NCBI GenBank assembly: GCA_951394045.1
Contig: OX595988.1
Location: forward strand, 248,001-312,000
Direction of reading: 5' to 3'
DNA from: Nitzschia sp. DOCU1
Taxonomy: Eukaryota; Bacillariophyta; Bacillariophyceae; Bacillariales; Bacillariaceae
Length of the DNA: 64,000 bases
Every line of letters starts with the position of its first letter. Positions within the stretch are counted from its first letter, which is position 1. Both the position numbers and the translations under genes were made by a program. The notes under the pieces were generated by a model. The model was given only the letters and a program-made list of their open reading frames with translations. It was not told the origin of the DNA and did no database searches. Of the stretch, positions 29,194 through 39,683 are shown piece after piece.

Positions 29194-30087
29194 ATGATCC
29201 AAATTCAAACCGTCAGCCCCCACCTTCATCCCGACGCTGTATCCTCCAAGACGAAACTTGGACTTCTGTCGATCATAGTACCTCGGTTGCCTTTCGACGA
29301 CGATGAGGATGATCGCGGCGACGTCGACGAGGAAACCACCACCACCACCACATCATCATCACAAGAGCATGAAGAGTCGTGGCCATCGACCGATGATAAC
29401 GACAACTTTGCCCTGAACCCTTACACAGTAATTCTTGGCAAGGGCAAGATCCCGAAGGAAAACCTAGGAAACAAGCGGCTCAGGGTCCTTGCTTCCAACT
29501 TCTTGCCTCAATACTCTGAGGCCAATGATAAGAGAACCAAAACTCGTGTGGTCAATGAAATCATCGAGAGTATCAGGAGTGCCGGTGGAGGCTTTGTCAA
29601 GAAGGCGAAGGATGGCCGATCATGGAGCCAAGTTACAGAACAGGCAATCAGGGAAAAGATCGGGTATGTCTTCCGCGATCTCCTCAGCGACAAGTATCGT
29701 TCCTCCTCAAAGTCAAAAGCAGCTCGCCGACAGAAGGAACAATTTGGACGGGCCTCCCTCAAACTAAAGCGGGCCCTGAGCCAGACCTACCCCGCCCTTG
29801 AAGGCAGCATGTCCACCCGTTCTTTTGCTTTCGAGCCATTGACCTTGAAAAATAATGCCTGTCTGGTGCCTCTTCCTCCTCCTCCTACAACAGGGCTCGC
29901 TCGACTGGTTTCGTGCGATGAGGAACCATATCCAACCATGCCCCTGTCCTTGTTCTCTGACGAGGAACAACAAGAACCCACCCTAGAAGAAGAAGCGGAC
30001 AGGATCAGCATGTTCCTCGATTTCTCCCAAAACGACTACGACGCTGATGAGCTAATGGCCTCTCCGCTAATCTTCCCCGACGAATGA
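29194..30087 (+). CDS. DUF6824 domain protein (third of three)
   Basis: A single-exon frame of 297 residues from ATG 29194 (context CAAAATGA). The N-terminal 70 residues are acidic and Thr-rich (FDDDEDDRGDVDEETTTTTT). The DUF6824 domain at about 73-180 reads NPYTVILGKGKIPKENLGNK, then RLRVLASNFLPQYSEANDKR, VNEIIESIRS, SWSQVTEQAIREKIGYVFRD and LLSDKYRSSSKSK. It differs from the usual GRG by GKG at the first turn. A C-terminal tail of about 110 residues is Pro- and Glu-rich and ends in DADELMASPLIFPDE, an acidic/hydrophobic mix that could be an activation region (inference). It is the shortest of the three DUF6824 proteins in this stretch. Confidence 0.78.
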   Translation: MIQIQTVSPHLHPDAVSSKTKLGLLSIIVPRLPFDDDEDDRGDVDEETTTTTTSSSQEHEESWPSTDDNDNFALNPYTVILGKGKIPKENLGNKRLRVLASNFLPQYSEANDKRTKTRVVNEIIESIRSAGGGFVKKAKDGRSWSQVTEQAIREKIGYVFRDLLSDKYRSSSKSKAARRQKEQFGRASLKLKRALSQTYPALEGSMSTRSFAFEPLTLKNNACLVPLPPPPTTGLARLVSCDEEPYPTMPLSLFSDEEQQEPTLEEEADRISMFLDFSQNDYDADELMASPLIFPDE

Positions 30088-30785
30088 TAACAATCATTGA
30101 TAGAATTCATAGACCCTGTTACTTTGTCTATACCGAAAGATATTGACTACTCTAGTAGTACAATACTGGTGGTAGTATTAAAGCGAAGTAGTAGTGTGGT
30201 AGCTACCTGGTATTGGGTTTTACTGCTGCTGATGTACCCGGCAGCAACGGCGATGCAGCGGCGCACTGCACGAGGTTTTATTTGGGTCTGCTGCAAATGC
30301 AAATAAACCATGGAGTTTGTGAGGAGAACAGCTTCGAACAACCACCAAGAGAGAGCAATTAGACATAACCCCGCCAAAGCAGATGACTTCTTCAACTCAA
30401 ACATATGCCATCTTCTGGAATATGTTGTACCTGGTAACAACAGAAAGCGGCAAACACCTGCGTGGCGGAAGACGAACCAAGCCTTCGCGTTGACGTTTGT
30501 GGTTGCGCCCCCCCCGCTACTGGTACTTTGACCTCTGGTGAGCCCACGAGCTCGCTCGAGGTCCGCTGGCATGTTGGTCTGTCAAATGTAGTGTGGCAGG
30601 TACCCACAGTACCTATGGTACAGATTCCGACAGCTCAACACTGCATGCATGATCACACATCGGATCGCATCACGGTCCGCGAACATATCTCCGCATGTCA
30701 CAACGACCCAACAAAGATCTCTTGAACCACACGGTGGTATCTTTCCTAGAAGCACAGGAGCTTGGCTCTGCCAGTCTCGGGAAGA
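30088..30785. other. Intergenic
   Basis: About 700 bases between two plus-strand genes. A 141-codon minus-strand frame at 30147-30572 has no domain and overlaps low-complexity CTAG/TAGTA sequence. An 8-C run occurs near 30508. Confidence 0.4.
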
Positions 30786-32573
30786 ATGGAGGCGTCTAGT
30801 ACTAGAAGTAGATATCGAATGATGGCCACTGGCCTTGATATGTACCGAAAGGTCCCAGCCGATTTGATGGAAGGAACGAGACGGGGGTCGTTGATGAGCT
30901 ACGTGGCCTTGTTCACCATCCTGAGCTTATTTGTGCTGGAGACAAGGGCGTTCTTCATGAAACGGTAAGACCTCCTGAGTATGCTCCAAGAATCTTTGTT
31001 GGGCCGACTGATATTCTGACCGCCATGCTCCTGATAGCCAGGTGGTCGATTTACAGTTGGATACATCGCCAGACCCCAGGATCAGAATCAATTTCAACAT
31101 TACAATGTTAGATTTGAGGTGCGAGTGGGCAGTCGTTGATGTCGTTAGCACGCTTGGTACGGAGCAAAATGTCACGGCGCACATTCAAAAGTGGCCCCTG
31201 GATGCTAACGGAGTTCGGAAGCAGTTTGCTGCTCGGGCGAAAGATCCTAAAGACATCACGTTAAGCGACGAAACTGTCACAGAATCAATCGAGGAACTTC
31301 ATTTGAATGGAGAAGACGCCATTTCGCTAGATGAAATGACATTGGCCTTGGCGAAAACTGAAAATGACTACCTCTTTGTCGATTTCTTTGCGAGTTGGTG
31401 CAACCATTGTCGCGATTTGGCGCCGACATGGGAGGCTCTGGCGGAAGTAATGCTGGACGCATCGCAGAAGCGAGGGAATCAGCACCCAGACGTTGTTACA
31501 GCCAAAGATTATCAGGAAGCGGAAAAGGTTGAAGTACCTGTTTTTATTGCCAAAGTCGATTGCGTGGTCAATCATAATGTTTGCGTTCAGGAGGGGATTC
31601 GGGCGTATCCAACGTTGATGCTGTTTGTCGATGGTCGGCCGTGGAAACAAGGGGACTATCGCGGTCATCGGACTTTATTACACATGGTCGAGTGGTTATA
31701 CTTGGTTGAAATCGAGCACAAAGAACACATGGACGAAGGCGAACGTCAACTACATCTTGCTCATCAAGGTGCGTATCCAAAGGAGGGAGTAGATAGTTGA
31801 CCGTAGTGGACACCAGTGAGCGTCTCATGTGAGCATTTTGTTCCTCGTCCGAAGTGGTACGTGAGCGATTGGGCGAGTACGGATCGGACGAAGTAAAAAA
31901 ATGGCATGAAAAGATATTGGTACAGCAGAAGAATTCAAAACTCAAAGAGGCCTCTTGGGTGGACGCGGAGCATCCAGGATGTAATCTAGCGGGGCACCTT
32001 CTTCTGGATCGCACGCCGGGAAATTTTCATATACTAGCCCGGTCACAGAATCAGGAGTTTGCAGCCCACATGACCAACGTCAGTCATATGGTCCATGCGT
32101 TGACTGTTGGAGACGGAAACGCGATACGTCTCATTGAATCTGGACGGGGGTCGACGGTGCCCAAGGAAGTGTTGAGTAAGATTGCTCCAGTGGACGGAAA
32201 TGCCTATATCACTCGTGACTTGCACGAGTCGTATCATCATTACCTGAAGCTTGTCTCTACTTCAGTCGAAGGTTTCAAGTATGGAGCCGTCGACGTCAGG
32301 CTGTTTCAGATGCTCGCGAATTCCCAGTTGGCATATTATCGAAACGACATGATCCCAGAAGCTAAATTCATCTACGACTTGTCTCCCATTGCTATTTTTT
32401 ACCGCAGTGAATCGCGACGCTGGTACGACTACTGCACCTCTATCATGGCGATTGTGGGAGGCGTCTTTACGGTCGTAGGAATGATTGAAGCCGGGATCCA
32501 TGTTACGGTGCAGACGACAACGAAACGCCGATCGGTGCAGCGACCTTCGGCTGTTCCAACCCCGTACAGATAG
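30786..32573 (+). CDS. PDI-C type ERV-thioredoxin-ERV membrane protein (copy 2)
   Basis: Three exons, 30786-30964, 31038-31768 and 31855-32573, give 542 residues. Introns are 73 bases (phase 2) and 86 bases (phase 1). Intron phases and positions equal those of copy 1 at 17.3-19.2 kb. The start is ATG 30786; ATG 30822 is an alternative. Order of parts: ERV motif DMYRKVPADLMEGTRRGS, span 1 (LMSYVALFTILSLFVLETRAFF), luminal ERV half (RIRINFNITMLDLRCEWAVV), thioredoxin domain with FFASWCNHCRDLAP and AYPTLMLFVDGRP, second ERV half (HPGCNLAGHLLLDRTPGNFHI, NVSHMVHALTVG), span 2 (WYDYCTSIMAIVGGVFTVVGMI). The active site is CNHC against CSHC in copy 1. The C-terminal tail (QTTTKRRSVQRPS) is basic and longer than in copy 1. 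It likely resides in the ER/Golgi with a role in thiol exchange or cargo handling. Confidence 0.92.
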
Positions 32574-32818
32574 AACCCCCTCGTGTCCAATTTCCTCGGA
32601 ACCTTGACATTTCTATCAACAAAGCGTGCAATCGTGAAAGGAATGGCGCAGGCACTGTATCTCGTCCCAGGACGTTACCGGTCTGTGACACTACATTCGA
32701 CAACTGCGGCATGGTTTTAAAACTCAATCTCGCATGGGTGGGCAAACTGGTGTGATGAAAATAGAACTTAAATTTATATGGATATGTGCATCCGGATCAT
32801 GACCCCCTCTTCGGATGC

Positions 32819-33679
32819 CTAGGGCATGCTACTAGCAATGAGGTCACTTGAACTCAGCTGAAGCAAGGCGTTACTTTTCAACGGAGCAACTCCCGTCTTC
32901 GAAAACGTGCCTTTCTTGAATGCTCGTCGTGGCTTGTTATAACTTCTTCGCCCCTTCACGCTACCTTTGCTACCGAGACTGGAGCGTGATCCTAACGAAC
33001 ACACGCTGCTCGAAGAATCGGTGCGTTTCAGACAAGGTGCACTGCACGTGGGAAGGCCGGATATAACCTCGGCACCTTTGGTCATGGACATACTTTCTGT
33101 CAACTCTCGCACAAGCTTTCGACTCTGAGCTGTCCTCAACATGCAATGGTTGAGCTTCTCGAACGCGTCGTTCAATGCGTTCATTGAATCGTCAAAGTGG
33201 GAAGCTTCGCCAGTTCTCGATTCACCGCATCCCTGTCCGTCGTTGTAAGTTTCTTCGTAATCCTTATATAACGATTCTTGGGAGTCTTGGAAACTTTGTA
33301 GGACTGAGACGCTATCATCCGGGGCGGAGGCAACACGTAGAGCCTCGTCGATGATCGAATAGTCGTACACACCAAGCCGACGGTGGCTTGCGTGATCGTT
33401 TGCCACGCCCACCAAATCCAGAAGAGGATCAGAAGTGAAGACATCTTCCTCGTTAAGGGATGATAGAGAAATGCCATCTTCAGTCCAGCAATCGGAAGCA
33501 TCGTCTCGATCAAATGTTGAGCAAAATGTACTAACTGTGTGCTGGGTAGCCCAGGCTAGTTGGTCATAATGTTTGCTCTCCGGGGCCGGCTCTGGCTCAA
33601 ATGACGATATGCAATTGGAAGGAAACTCAATGCTTAGATTCAAGAATTGGTTTTGTTGAGTATACGATTGCGAATCCAT
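32819..33679 (-). CDS. Unknown Ser-rich protein
   Basis: A single-exon minus-strand frame of 286 residues from ATG 33679. The N-terminal half is acidic and hydrophilic (DRDDASDCWTEDGISLSSL). A helical segment, DDSMNALNDAFEKLNHCMLR followed by TAQSRKLVRELTES, resembles a short 'C-M-R-x-(3)-S-R' motif found in many diatom proteins of unknown role. The C-terminus is strongly basic and Ser-rich (SSVCSLGSRSSLGSKGSVKGRR, then NKPRRAFKKGTFSK). No membrane segment or signal is visible, so a nuclear or cytosolic protein is likely. It is convergent with PDI-C copy 2, which ends about 245 bases away. I cannot assign a function. Confidence 0.6.
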   Translation of the reverse strand: MDSQSYTQQNQFLNLSIEFPSNCISSFEPEPAPESKHYDQLAWATQHTVSTFCSTFDRDDASDCWTEDGISLSSLNEEDVFTSDPLLDLVGVANDHASHRRLGVYDYSIIDEALRVASAPDDSVSVLQSFQDSQESLYKDYEETYNDGQGCGESRTGEASHFDDSMNALNDAFEKLNHCMLRTAQSRKLVRELTESMSMTKGAEVISGLPTCSAPCLKRTDSSSSVCSLGSRSSLGSKGSVKGRRSYNKPRRAFKKGTFSKTGVAPLKSNALLQLSSSDLIASSMP

Positions 33680-34947
33680 GGTTGTAGATGGCAGATGATG
33701 GTAAAGTGGCTTTTGGTCAATGAGATGGAGATTCTATGAAACGACAGCTGAGGTATGCGTGCGTTTTTGCACTGACTGACTGTAAAACGTTTTCGCTCCC
33801 AGGTTGATGCGTTGGCCATGGTGCAATTAGATTCCTCAGTGCCGAGCTCAACATGACTGATATATGTTGACTTTCTCTGGCTGCGGACGTGCTAATTGAA
33901 GGCATAAGTATTGTGAACCTTTTTCTCCGAAGTCACCATAATAAATGCTACCGCTACGTAATCAGTTTTCCCGAAGCCTGTTCCGATGAGGGGTTATATA
34001 ATTGTATAGGCGACCCAAACGACAATTCTTTCGGAACAACCTTTCGTCATGTTGTTGTCAAAAACTGTCTGTTGGCGGCATTTATCATAAATCAATCGTG
34101 TGTACTACTAGAACATGATATCCTCTCTTCGCGCTCTAGGAGGGGAACAGGATGACATCTTCGCGGCCAGCGGCGCAGTCACTGCATCTTTCTATTACAC
34201 TACAACGTGTGAAACTGCTTATTATATCACAAAAATGGGTAGGAAGCAACAGATCTATTTTCCCGGCACCAGTGTTATGAGTCAAAGTTTGATAGGAGCT
34301 CGGATGGACCGCGCCAGTAGTAATTTCGAAATCAACCTAATACTGGAAAGGCTCTTCTTCGCTTTCATCTGTAGACTTTCGTTGTTGTCAAGCTCTCCTG
34401 GCGCTGGGATGCCTGCCATATTCTCATCATTCTGACAGTGCGGTCATGTTGGTCGGATCGGACCTCTGCGCGCCGGCCGCGTCGCGGCGCCGCCGGTCGG
34501 AGTACCAATACGCTCTTCCACGCAGAGGTGAGGCCTCATTTCCAAAAATTGGGCGCATCCACGATAACTCGTGTTTTACGCAAAAATAAAAGAACACTCG
34601 GATTACACGAGTTATCGCGCGCCCGATTTTTGGAAATGAGGCCTCACCTCTGCTCTGTCTGTCTGATCTGTCTGCGCGGAAGAGCTTATGCAGTCCTTTC
34701 CGCTCGAGACGTGAAGACGGGTGGGCAAAGCGCACCGCGCTTGCCTGCGTATCGTCTCAGAGACAAAGCGCGTTGTCGTTGACAAAAGAGCGGGGAGCCA
34801 AGCAGACAAAAAAGAGAGGAAGATCAAAAATTCGAATTGCTTTTGATGTGGTCGCTCTTATTGAGCGATACTCTAATTTCACGGTATTAGAGAGCAACAG
34901 GAGGCAAGCTAGCAGTGGCTTTTTATGGCTTTGCCGCTGCTATAGCC
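33680..34947. other. Intergenic with a GC-rich island and a foldback element
   Basis: From 33680 to 34430 nothing is recognisable. From 34438 to 34500 the sequence turns very GC-rich (GCGCGCCGGCCGCGTCGCGGCG). It is followed by a long inverted repeat at 34512-34686, listed separately. The rest is the leader of the 837-residue gene. Confidence 0.5.
34512..34686. repeat. Long foldback (hairpin) element
   Basis: The left arm begins GCTCTTCCACGCAGAGGTGA and continues through GGCCTCATTTCCAAAAAT to GATAACTCGTGT at 34574. The right arm (34605-34652) is its near-perfect reverse complement from ACACGAGTTATCGC to CACCTCTG. It then continues after a 22-base CT/TG-rich insertion to CGCGGAAGAGC near 34684. 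The stem has about 48 paired bases with few mismatches; the loop is 30 bases (34575-34604). It resembles a MITE-like foldback element or a long-hairpin RNA source. No transposase frame and no clear target duplication were seen. Confidence 0.85.
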
Positions 34948-37461
34948 ATGTCGACAGATACTGAAATACAGGAAAGTGAACAAATCCTAGCTCCAAGCGA
35001 CGCAAATGTCAGGAATGAGGGTCTTTCCGCTGCTTCGAATGACGCATCCACGGCTCCTGCCAAGGATAACTTTGTCATTTGTGCTCCTGAAGAAACGTTT
35101 ACGGCCGCCCCCAATCCGTCAGAATTGACAGAGAACGAGCACGGCGGTAGCCTGAAGACAGCAGAGAAGGAAAACGCTGAGACACCGGCGGCCCCAAAAC
35201 CGAGAAGAAAGAGGATTGCCAGGGTAGTCAAACGGAAAAAGGTCAACCCCCATCATCCACAAGGTTGTTTGGGGACGGTCGATACATTCGAAGGCTTCCC
35301 AGAAGCTCGAATGGCTCTCAATCAACGTGTACCTTGGTTTCGGGATCACCCCATCAAAGGGACTCTTCCAATGAAGCATTTAGAAGTTCCGGAAGGCTTG
35401 GACTGGGACGATTCTGTAGCCGTCAAAACCGCTTTTCCCAGATTCAGGCTAAACGATGGGACTTATCTGGGAAATCGTCTCGTCCCCCGCTGTTTACTCA
35501 TGGATGCTCAATCGCCTACGGAAAAGCTGATTGTTACCAACTGGTGGCGCATGCTGTCCGCAGAGCAGCATAAGGAATATTCAAGTGTGGAACACATACA
35601 TCGGTATTATCGAGCACCCACACGATCGAACTCTCCTTACAAGCTATTGCACCCCGAAATAAGCGGCGCCGGAACAATCATGCCGAACTTTGCTGACCAT
35701 GAGGCTGTGGTGACGACGCAGCAGAGAGTCGCTGCTCCCAGCGCCACGGATCCTGCACAACCGGTAGATAGGCCACAATCGCCAACAATTCTTGCGCCCG
35801 GTGAAAGCCGGAATCGACCCCGAATCCTTTCTATTGTAAAGGGAAAACGCTTTCCGGGCTTTCGCTGTATGCTCACGGCCGCCGACGTGGCCAAATACTT
35901 TTCACTTTCCCTAGACCAAGTCTTTTGTGCCCGAATCGCCCCAGATGATCTCAAGTGTGCCGTGGAAAACTGTCAGTACCCCGCATTAGAACTGAATCGT
36001 AATCTCTGCTGTTTGCATAAACAGCTGTGGTGGCCTCGTAATGATATTGAGCATTACCAGAAGCGACGTGGACACTTTTTGTTGGGAGTGGAGTATGCCT
36101 TGAGACCTGGCAAAAAAGACGTCCCCGCAGTCTCCAAGGTCAAGGTCGTTCCAATCCCCTGTGGATGTTCCAATGCAACCTGCGAAGGCATTGGTTGGAG
36201 CGCAGATACGATTCGAGTCCCCAAGGGCTACCAACTGCCGGAGTGTGTCATGCCATCGAATCGTCGGGAAAAGGATCGGCCGGTTCGACTTGCTCCGTGG
36301 CACTTTGCACCAGAGTACCGAATGCAGTTGCCCGATGGAACGTGGAAACTGGTCATCGAAGGACGCAAGGCCGACAATTTTCCTATGCCAGATTATAGTC
36401 CTGACGACTTCCTAAAAGAACCAGGCATGATCGAGTATGTGAGTCGCAAGTCTCCATATTTGCTACCGGAATGGGTCCGGGAAATGCAGGTCGTGGAAGA
36501 GGGCCCACTGACGCTCCACGAATTCCAATTGGATGCCCTATGGAAGCAACGTAATGCATTGCGCCAAGAGCTGGTATCGCGGACGGTGGAACATCAAGAA
36601 TTGTCAGAAGAGCATCACCACGCTGAAACCAAGTTGGAGCAAATGAAAAAGACGCATATTCACAAACGCAGCGTCAAGCGCACCAAAGCTGAAGGTAGTA
36701 ATCTCAAACGGGGACGAAAGCTGGGATCTGCCAAACGCACAAACGGTGACGAGGATGATGGGGCTCTAATGACAGCCAAGAAGAAAAGCCGTCGTGCGGG
36801 CGATTTTCCCACTACAATCGACTTTCGTCCGGTACACGATGATTTGTCGTCGGCTGGAAGTGACGGTGCATTGGGCGCCCATCATGAGGACACTCTACAG
36901 CGGCGCGCTCATGGCACCACTGGACCTCCGGCGGCGGCGGCGGCAGCGCCAACATTAGTTCACGCGGCTCCGGCCACTACCAGGACGTTTGATGCCCGCA
37001 TGGTACATGACTATCTCGACGAGACGGCCATGCACGAAGGAGCGCAGGCTATGCAATATCTTCACAATCCTGGCGTTACTATGAATCTCCACCACCACCA
37101 CCACCATCCTCATGGATTGCAACAACATGTGGCTCACCAGCAGCATCATCATCACAACCAAAATCAACAGCAGCAGCAGCAGCAGCAACAGCATCATCAT
37201 CAAATGCCGAATCACCCTCACCCTCCGCAGAATCCATATGTCCCATATGCTACGGGGGGTCAACAAATGACTCATAATTCTGCCTTTTATCCTTTTGGTG
37301 ATACTACCACCGGCGCTACTAATACCAATAACGACATGGGTGCGGTCAAACCAAATGTTCCCCGGGCTCCTCCTCCCAATATGACGGATCCCACGGGAAA
37401 TAATAATAACCCGAACCGTGCTCGTGGCTGGGGCTCCGTGTTTGGTTCCGGCTTTCGCTAG
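34948..37461 (+). CDS. Large unknown protein with Cys clusters and His/Gln-rich tail
   Basis: A single-exon frame; the first in-frame ATG is 34948 (MSTDTEIQESEQ), giving 837 residues. After a disordered, basic N-terminus (PKPRRKRIARVVKRKKVNP, a likely nuclear signal) comes a conserved-looking core. It has two putative metal-binding clusters near residues 335-420: CAVENCQYPALELNRNLCCL followed by HKQLWW, and then PCGCSNATCEGIGW. A coiled-coil-prone helix (LWKQRNALRQELVSRTVEHQ) and a basic stretch (KRTKAEGSNLKRGRKLGSAK) follow. The C-terminal 150 residues are low-complexity with poly-His (residues 714-720) and poly-Gln runs. I do not recognise the family. Cys/His clusters, basic patches and a Q/H tail suggest a nuclear nucleic-acid-binding or regulatory protein; this is inference. 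Confidence 0.7.
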   Translation: MSTDTEIQESEQILAPSDANVRNEGLSAASNDASTAPAKDNFVICAPEETFTAAPNPSELTENEHGGSLKTAEKENAETPAAPKPRRKRIARVVKRKKVNPHHPQGCLGTVDTFEGFPEARMALNQRVPWFRDHPIKGTLPMKHLEVPEGLDWDDSVAVKTAFPRFRLNDGTYLGNRLVPRCLLMDAQSPTEKLIVTNWWRMLSAEQHKEYSSVEHIHRYYRAPTRSNSPYKLLHPEISGAGTIMPNFADHEAVVTTQQRVAAPSATDPAQPVDRPQSPTILAPGESRNRPRILSIVKGKRFPGFRCMLTAADVAKYFSLSLDQVFCARIAPDDLKCAVENCQYPALELNRNLCCLHKQLWWPRNDIEHYQKRRGHFLLGVEYALRPGKKDVPAVSKVKVVPIPCGCSNATCEGIGWSADTIRVPKGYQLPECVMPSNRREKDRPVRLAPWHFAPEYRMQLPDGTWKLVIEGRKADNFPMPDYSPDDFLKEPGMIEYVSRKSPYLLPEWVREMQVVEEGPLTLHEFQLDALWKQRNALRQELVSRTVEHQELSEEHHHAETKLEQMKKTHIHKRSVKRTKAEGSNLKRGRKLGSAKRTNGDEDDGALMTAKKKSRRAGDFPTTIDFRPVHDDLSSAGSDGALGAHHEDTLQRRAHGTTGPPAAAAAAPTLVHAAPATTRTFDARMVHDYLDETAMHEGAQAMQYLHNPGVTMNLHHHHHHPHGLQQHVAHQQHHHHNQNQQQQQQQQQHHHQMPNHPHPPQNPYVPYATGGQQMTHNSAFYPFGDTTTGATNTNNDMGAVKPNVPRAPPPNMTDPTGNNNNPNRARGWGSVFGSGFR

Positions 37462-37743
37462 CAGGGGCTATTATAATCAATGTTAGGTGAATAGTTATCT
37501 TCACCAAATGCTACCAGCTAAATTTTGTCCATCATGTACTAGCCAGCATAGTGGTCTAAGCGGGAGCACTCGGTATGCGTGTGGGGTACCATCGGCAATG
37601 CTTTGACTCCTGGTAGCTACCTACACGCACTAGTAGTATCGTACTGTATATGTTATGCCGACTATACTTTTATAACATCACGTCGCAAGACTGGTGCACA
37701 ATCCTAGTTGCAAAGTAACGCATCAATCGTTACGGATATAACT
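37462..37743. other. Short convergent spacer
   Basis: A spacer of about 280 bases between the convergent 837-residue gene and the SWIB gene. It holds short CTAG/TAGTA words and no gene. Confidence 0.4.
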
Positions 37744-38845
37744 CTAAACATCATCATCGTCGTCGTCATCATCTTCTTCTTCCTCCTCTTCTTCTTCGTC
37801 GTCATCATCATCGTCCCCAGCCGCCCCTGCTTCTTCTTCTTCGTGATTATAAGCCGATCGATCCAACTTTTCCAACAAGTGATCGGTAATGTATCGATTC
37901 ATATTGAACATGGTAACTTTATCATTGCCCCCCATGATGCTCTTGAGCTTGGCATCGCAAAGAATCTGGCGTTTGTCATTTGGATTCTGCGTAGAAGAAA
38001 AAGAAGAAGAATGCAATGCCATGAGTCAACACCATGATAGAATAGCAGTATGGTATAAAAGTCATAGTCATTGTTGTACGTACCTGCAAATCATTTCGTT
38101 TGATATACTCCCATAATGCCGTAACGACTTGAGGTCTCGGCAAGATATCCTTTCCGACAACAGCCGCCATTTCTTCAGACAATCGATACGGTGGTTGGAG
38201 GCCTGGCTTTTTGGGTTTGCGCTTTTTCTTTTTAGGCGACGCTTCTGCCTTGGAACCCTTCTTGCGCTTTTTGCCGCTTTCATCAGCTTTTTTCTTGGGT
38301 GTTTTTTCTTTCTTGGGTTTGGCGGTCAAGTCGAGTGGCTTGAACGGATGAATATGAGCCGCCACATACTTGTTCATGGTAAACATGGTGAAAGTATCGC
38401 ATCCAAAGACTTGCTTCATCTTTGCGTCCAGCAAGATTTCGCGTTTGTTTTGTGGATTTTGCAAATCATGCTCTTTAATGTAATCCCAGAGGGATTTCAC
38501 AATATCCGTCCGAGCCATTTCCTTGCCCTTGCCCAAGAAATTCGCCAAGGGTTCGGAAATTTCCTTCTTGATGGACAATCCCTTTCCAGCAGCGCGTTTC
38601 TTCTTGGGTTTGTCTTCTTCCGAGTCGGATTCTTCTTCTTCGGAAGAATCTTCCATTTCATTAATGGCTTCACTTAATTCTTTCTTGATGTAATCTTGAC
38701 GATGTTTCAAATCCTGGCCGCCGCATTCTTTGCTTAACAGTTTAATAAAGGCTTTGATGCCCGTCTTTTGCAAGTTCACCTTGGGAATCAAACGACGAAT
38801 CATTCCCTTGAGTTCCTTGTCGGAAATATCCGCGGACGACGACAT
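37744..38845 (-). CDS. DEK_C plus double SWIB domain chromatin protein
   Basis: Two exons on the minus strand, 38845-38084 and 37986-37744, with a 97-base intron (CAG|GTACGT to TACGCAG, phase 0) give 334 residues. The N-terminal 65 residues (DKELKGMIRRLIPKVNLQKT, QDYIKKELSEAINEM) look like a DEK C-terminal-type domain. An acidic stretch (DSSEEEESDSEED) and a lysine-rich linker follow. SWIB domain 1 runs from about 98 to 175 (LANFLGKGKEMARTDIVKSL, WDYIKEHDLQNPQNKREILL, MFTMNKYVAAHI). A second Lys-rich linker (PKKKKRKPKK) leads to SWIB domain 2 (LSEEMAAVVGKDILPRPQVV, ALWEYIKRNDLQ|NPNDKRQIL, MFNMNRYITDHL). The intron splits domain 2 at a conserved site. The protein ends in a run of about 25 acidic residues. 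The yeast UAF30/TRI1-like architecture implies a role in chromatin or Pol I transcription. Confidence 0.9.
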
Positions 38846-39683
38846 GATGATAGTATCGATAGTAGTAGTAGTGCGATACTACTAGTAGTGGCACGTGCGT
38901 AAGAGGATTTCACCGGGAAGTGCCGATCAATCAATCAGTCAGGTAAGCAAGTAAGTAAGGAAACGGTTGTAGTTACCAGCGGCGACTACCGGTATGCTGC
39001 TGTGGATGCGTTGTTGTTGTTTCAGGGTGGCAATGCCAATGATCATGGAATGCGCCAGTAGTAAGGGGCAGAGAGCAGCAATGGCAAGGTAGTAAGCTAA
39101 TGCTGTAACTTCGCGATGGAGCTGCTACTATGGGGTTTGTGGAGAGGTTTCAATGGCGCTACACGGTAGTTGGAGGGCCATCCGTTCCATCTACCGGGTA
39201 TGATGATGTGTGCATGTCCATTGGCGATGCTATCCATCGGATCGTACAAATTGTACGAAGTTCTACGGAACTGACGCCAACCCCAAAGGATCTTCTTGGA
39301 TTCAAAAGTACAGTCGGACTAGTATTTGCTTCCGTTGGGATGCGCCGCGTGCGTATTCTCGAATGATTTGGTATCTAATGTCTACCGTACGCACAATGAG
39401 TGAGAGCGTGTATATGTGGCGACGATGAAGGCGCGCGGCGGCTGTTTTCGATCGGGTTGGTCTCTTTGCTGTGTTGCGGACCATGGCGATATCGACGATG
39501 ATCATATGCTCTGTCTGTAGTGAGCCGTTTCTTGTATTTGACACTAGTATACAAGTTTTCAGAAGCAGCAATTCTATCTGTGGAAGTAGTAGCTTCAGTC
39601 AGCAACCAGGCAGGCAGTCCATCGGCGCTTCATCTTGGCCTACAGCTAGCTATTGAAGACATTGTCAATCAATCCACAACATC
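38846..39683. other. Divergent intergenic region
   Basis: Lies between the minus-strand SWIB gene and the plus-strand CAF1 gene, so it should contain both promoters. An imperfect AAGTAAG-type simple repeat occurs near 38940. No gene is supported. Confidence 0.4.
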
